Origin: Syngnathus acus | Lineage: Eukaryota > Chordata > Actinopteri > Syngnathiformes > Syngnathidae | Length of the DNA stretch: 64,000 nt | Reading direction: 5' to 3' | Assembly (NCBI RefSeq): GCF_901709675.1 | Contig: NC_051101.1 | Location: 2,908,501-2,972,500, forward strand | Part shown: positions 60,801-64,000 of the stretch, piece by piece | Layout: every line of letters begins with the position of its first letter | Numbering within the stretch: the first letter of the stretch is position 1 | The notes under the pieces: generated by a model | The model's input: the letters and a program-made list of their open reading frames with translations, nothing else | The model's database searches: none | Told to the model about the DNA's origin: nothing | Translations under genes and position numbers: made by a program

Positions 60801-63370
60801 ACAAGATGAACCTCCGAGACTCGGGAACTTACCTTGCTGTTTACAATCCGAGCGTACACCTGCAAGACGCGCGCCCTGACGTGAGAGTGCGTGTCGTGCA
60901 GGTGCTCCTGCAGGATGTCAAAGAAGCGGTCGCGGTCAGCTCTGCTGGACTCTTCCAGTCCGTCCCCGCACAGGACGCGCACCAGGATGTCACCCAGCAC
61001 CTCGCACACGGCCACACGCATCGTGTGGCTCTAGGGATCATTTACACAAAACGGATTTGTCTTCAGAAGGAACAAACGACGAACGGGTGGTGTGATGCAG
61101 GTGTTGAAAAGGTCGTGTACCTCTCCTTCCAAGTGTGTGATCAGTACGCTGATGTTGGGGATCATTAACTCGGGTACCAGTGCGCCGAGTTCAGAGAGGA
61201 AAGATGCAAACGCTTTGACACCCGAGCCCTCCCTGGCGAGCTCCTCACTTGACTTCTGGCCAATCTCTCTGAATAAATGTTTTGGTCTTGTTACAATGGT
61301 ACCTCCATTTAAGAACAATCCACCAATGTCCTCCATTGAAAGGATTCAGTCACGAGTGTGTATAAAAGACGGCACGCTGGCTGACCTTATGACCTCCCCG
61401 ACGATGGCCCTGACTCCGTATTCGGTGCTCCACACAGACACGGCCTGAGCAAACACAGAGGACAACTGCTCAAAGTGTTGCAGCAGCTGGATCACCTTCA
61501 CGCTGGCACCTGTTGGGCAGAAGATCAAGAGTTCGCCGACATCAGCACAAGCCAAACAAACAAAAGTACGTTGCTCCGACCGGCCAGTTAGCATGTACGT
61601 TACAAAGCATTTCAGTTACAGCGGTTGCATTCGATTAAAGGAGCCCACTAAGATAAGTCGAAGCCTCACCGAGGAGGTGATTGTACTTCTTGATCAGCAA
61701 GCCGAGAAGATGGATGATATTTTCCCTGGTGGGTTTGCTCTTGACGTGGCTGATGGTCGGATTCTCGAGTAGCTTGTAGCAACAGCAGGTCACGCAGCTA
61801 AGGAAATCAAAAGTCAATGAGGAACTTGTGCGGGTAGACATCTGGACCTCAACCGACAGTTTAGTAAATAAATCTCAATCTGACAAATTTAGGAAATAAA
61901 GTAACACAAAAGTCCAAAAAACACAAACAGAAAAAACATTTCAGACAAAGCAAATGCTGACGCCGCTTTTAAGTACCAGGTGAACTCTTCTTCAACGAGG
62001 GAAAGATTCCAGAGGGAGCGGATGTCCACCTGGAGTAGCTGCACGAGAGCCTGAAGAACTCGCTCCCGCTCGCTGTCCCACTGCTGGAGTCCATCGCCCG
62101 TTTTGGCCTTTTTGCCACCCTGTACAAAGAGTGAAACTACTTTTATAGTTTATCGCTTTTTGGAGCAAAAGCAACCACTAATTATGCAATGACACAAATG
62201 CCCTCAGATTACCAAAGACTGTAGCTCATACCTGCCAAACCCTCCAAAGAGACTAGATCGTCTTGCCAACTGCTACATATAATCAAACATCACACAAACA
62301 GACATTCACACATTGTTTGACATCTCCTACCAGTCCCATCTCATTACTCTGAGGAGGACAGATATTGTAGAAGCAACGACAACGTTAAGTGTAGGTGGGC
62401 CCTTACAGTAGTGAAATATGACTATGACACTACCAAGATTACCCATCAAACAGAAAGCAAGCGATCATAATCCCTGATCTGACAGATCACCATACTGCCA
62501 AGACTGCATCACTGGGCATTAAAAAAAAAAAAAAAAGTCCAATACCCTGTAAAATATTTTACCAAGTCATACCTTGCCAGGTGCAGCGATGAAGCTCTGC
62601 CTGTAAGAGTCGCTTTCGAGACACTCTGTGATTTTGCAGAGCAAGAAGACGCTCATTTTGACGGCATTGAGATTCTCTTTTCGCTCGGCTGCCGAAAAGG
62701 AGACCGAGATGAGCAACGAGGGCAGGGAGGAGGACAGGCTGCTGACAACTGCAACAAAAGTAAACGGGAAAATAGATGACTTGCCGGCTTTTAATGCGAG
62801 TCCTTTTAAAATATTCAATGTGAACAACTCGAACCTTGCACCAGCAAGTCCAGAGTGTCCTCTTTCACACTGAGATCCACCGAGTTGGCATGCCTTTGGG
62901 AGTAAAGACAATACTTGTACAGTGAACATACGCAATCACAAATCCCCTTTTTGGACGGCTAATAATTTGCAGATTTTGACTTTGGGAAAAAAAAAATCTG
63001 TTCTATTACAGTAAAAATCTCACTCACTGTAATACACTGTAGGCTGTGTCAAAGTGTTCCAGGATGCACAAAGGGCCTTGGCTTCTCAATGCAGCCTTGA
63101 ATCCTGAGTACAATGGAGGCAGAAACACAAGACTAAGACCATCTTTACGCATTGTCGTTTTATTTAAATGGTAAAAAAATTGTAATTAATGTTATGAGAC
63201 CATATGAAGTGATTACAATGAAAACACAGCCAAACACTAGATGACCACTCACTGTGGAGATGGGACGGCAACTGTTTTGGGGAAACCACATCTTGCACGA
63301 CGTACTGGTTTATCCCCCCGGTCTTGACCAGGTCGCCCACGCACACAGGCACCAAAAAGTCCCACGACAT
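51898..63370 (-). CDS. ncapd2: NCAPD2, condensin I subunit CAP-D2
   Basis: There are 31 coding exons (high to low): 63370-63253, 63103-63028, 62893-62835, 62748-62573, 62119-61977, 61797-61670, 61509-61386, 61268-61121, 61030-60833, 60772-60638, 60577-60490, 59622-59427, 59357-59239, 58930-58733, 58661-58487, 58118-58034, 57951-57815, 57394-57262, 57192-57117, 57044-56835, 56763-56603, 56081-55970, 55849-55726, 55645-55490, 54464-54287, 54203-54109, 53864-53784, 53343-53160, 52497-52335, 52259-52137, 51980-51898. The result is 1393 aa (human is 1401). Landmarks are GGINQYVVQDVVSPKQLP, YKLLENPTISH, EYGVRAIVGEVIRE, RRLYLNPKGDTVR, MEEELGLVGASADDTEAELI, KDVLKVKGQVSEVAVLLIDP and LPDIISRLSDPE. It is a HEAT-repeat subunit that loads condensin on mitotic chromosomes; the basic tail matches its chromatin-targeting end. 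The donors after 62835 (GTTCGA) and 61977 are weak but phase-consistent. Two introns host scaRNA-like sequences. Confidence 0.96.
52550..52905 (+). repeat. tRNA-derived SINE, copy 2
   Basis: In an ncapd2 intron, antisense to the gene. The head has box A-like TGCACTGGTTAGCAC and box B-like CGGTTCAATTCC; the body matches the copy at 7519-7871. Confidence 0.75.
60144..60440 (-). ncRNA. U85 (SCARNA10)-like scaRNA candidate, copy A
   Basis: It lies in the ncapd2 intron 59623-60489, on the gene strand. It has a perfect C box ATGATGA (60426-60432) and a D box CTGA (60150-60153). Upstream of the D box is TCTTTGGTAA, complementary (one G-U) to the U5 snRNA loop UUACUAAAGA, so that the fifth base faces C45. 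H/ACA-type pocket halves AATCTT (60358-60363) and GTAAGGGC (60320-60327) can pair around U46, closed by a GCAG/CTGC stem. The ends can pair as TTGCCC with GGGCCAA. It sits only about 50 nt from the 5' splice site, and no clear ACA box is seen. It may be a degenerate paralogue of copy B. Confidence 0.6.
62197..62520 (-). ncRNA. scarna10: U85 (SCARNA10) scaRNA, copy B
   Basis: It lies in the ncapd2 intron 62120-62572. Human NCAPD2 also hosts U85/SCARNA10 (about 330 nt); this copy is 324 nt. The terminal stem is AATGCCC/GGGCATT. The C box is GTGATGC (62506-62512, one off consensus) and the D box is CTGA (62204-62207). The guide TCTTTGGTAA directly before the D box pairs with the U5 loop and places C45 at the methylation position. 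Pocket halves AATCTT (62435-62440) and GTAAGGGC (62399-62406) flank a TAGTG/CACTA stem and fit pseudouridylation of U5 U46. Its 3' end lies 77 nt before the acceptor, the usual distance for intronic C/D RNAs. ACA occurs just before the methylation guide. It would act in Cajal bodies. Confidence 0.8.
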
Positions 63371-64000
63371 CCCTGCAGAGTAGGGAAAAACCCCAATGAG
63401 GATTCAAAGCAAAAATCCAATTTCGTCAAAGCTAAAGATCACATTAACACCGAGAACTTTTTGTTCTTGTTTTTCTTTGACTGACTCAAGAGAAACCAAG
63501 CAATACTATGTGTTAAGACGTAACAGAAGGAAGAACTTGAAGACTAAATTCAACCAAAAAATATGAAAACAAACAAGATAGAAACGCAGCTCCTAAACTA
63601 GATATGCTAACTGCCGTTAGCCACGTTTGTAATGACGACATTACGGCTAAACACTCACAATTAATTGTTATCTGGCCAAAGCCTCGCTAAGTTTTGAACA
63701 TTCAACCTACTTTTATTATTCGCTCTCCCGTCCACCGCGACGTCGACCGTAAGAGGCGAATGATTTCACACTCGACTCCCTGGTCCGCAAACTGGGTTTC
63801 GACCGCCCTCGGATTTTCAAATTTGTAGCACATCGCGCCAAATAGTCGGCGCTCTAGTGACGTCATATACGAGCGACAATTGTTCAAGGATTAAATAAAC
63901 CGCAAAACAGCGCCACTCACAGGGAAATGTTTATAGTGAAACCACGAAGCGACTTTGGTTTACTGTGAATTTAATTTATATTTTGAGGGAATATATTCAA
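63371..64000 (-). promoter_or_regulatory. ncapd2 non-coding exon 1 and promoter
   Basis: The first coding exon has an acceptor 2 nt before its ATG, so an upstream untranslated exon exists. A - strand donor (AAAA|GTAGGT, edge 63711) ends a candidate exon reaching to about 63830, with GC-rich sequence above it. The open frame through that exon resembles no known protein. Nothing else is seen to the window end. Confidence 0.45.

Noticed and set aside
63702-63887. 61-residue frame as the true ncapd2 N-terminus
   Set aside because: Its donor does not put it in a frame supported by the family, and the ATG at 63370 aligns with the known start region.

Overview
The window is vertebrate nuclear DNA from a ray-finned fish, most likely a percomorph teleost. 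The evidence is multi-exon genes with short GT-AG introns, fish-type SINE, hAT and pogo-like repeats, and gene content that matches the human 12p13.31 neighbourhood. Nothing prokaryotic or viral was seen except decayed retroelement fragments.

Layout. One gene lies on the + strand and nine on the - strand. (1) 2001-4122 (+): tapbpl, a tapasin-related MHC class I peptide editor. (2) 7000-9057 (-): vamp1, a synaptobrevin v-SNARE. (3) 10477-11047 (-): mrpl51. (4) 14037-18996 (-): plekhg6, a DH-PH RhoGEF. (5) 23936-27571 (-): tnfrsf1a, a death-domain TNF receptor. (6) 31565-34201 (-): a second TNFRSF receptor of the cd27/ltbr locus, with a TRAF-type motif and no death domain. (7) 36983-41428 (-): iffo1. 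(8) 44390-46972 (-): gapdh. (9) 49218-50017 (-): a C-type natriuretic peptide precursor, probably CNP-1. (10) 51898-63370 (-): ncapd2, 31 coding exons. Exon chains were assembled by hand from splice signals, reading phase and family knowledge. Each closes in frame at a length typical of its family (gapdh comes out at exactly 333 aa).

The immune genes (tapbpl, tnfrsf1a, the cd27/ltbr-like receptor) sit among housekeeping genes, as in human, but the order is shuffled and no scnn1a is seen between the TNF receptors. Two ncapd2 introns carry related sequences with the boxes and guide segments expected of U85 scaRNA (SCARNA10), which modifies U5 snRNA. Human NCAPD2 hosts this RNA too, but here there are two copies.

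Between genes lie mobile elements with readable ends. They include hAT elements with 8-bp target duplications at 400-1408, 11392-13132, 20010-20298 and 35124-35427, and two 333-bp TA-flanked MITEs in opposite orientation. tRNA-derived SINEs, a palindromic 152-bp element, a probable solo LTR and gypsy/LINE fragments also occur. The 11392-13132 hAT element contains six ~157-bp tandem units, each rich in promoter-type motifs. A long CA/GT microsatellite begins exactly at a tnfrsf1a splice donor.
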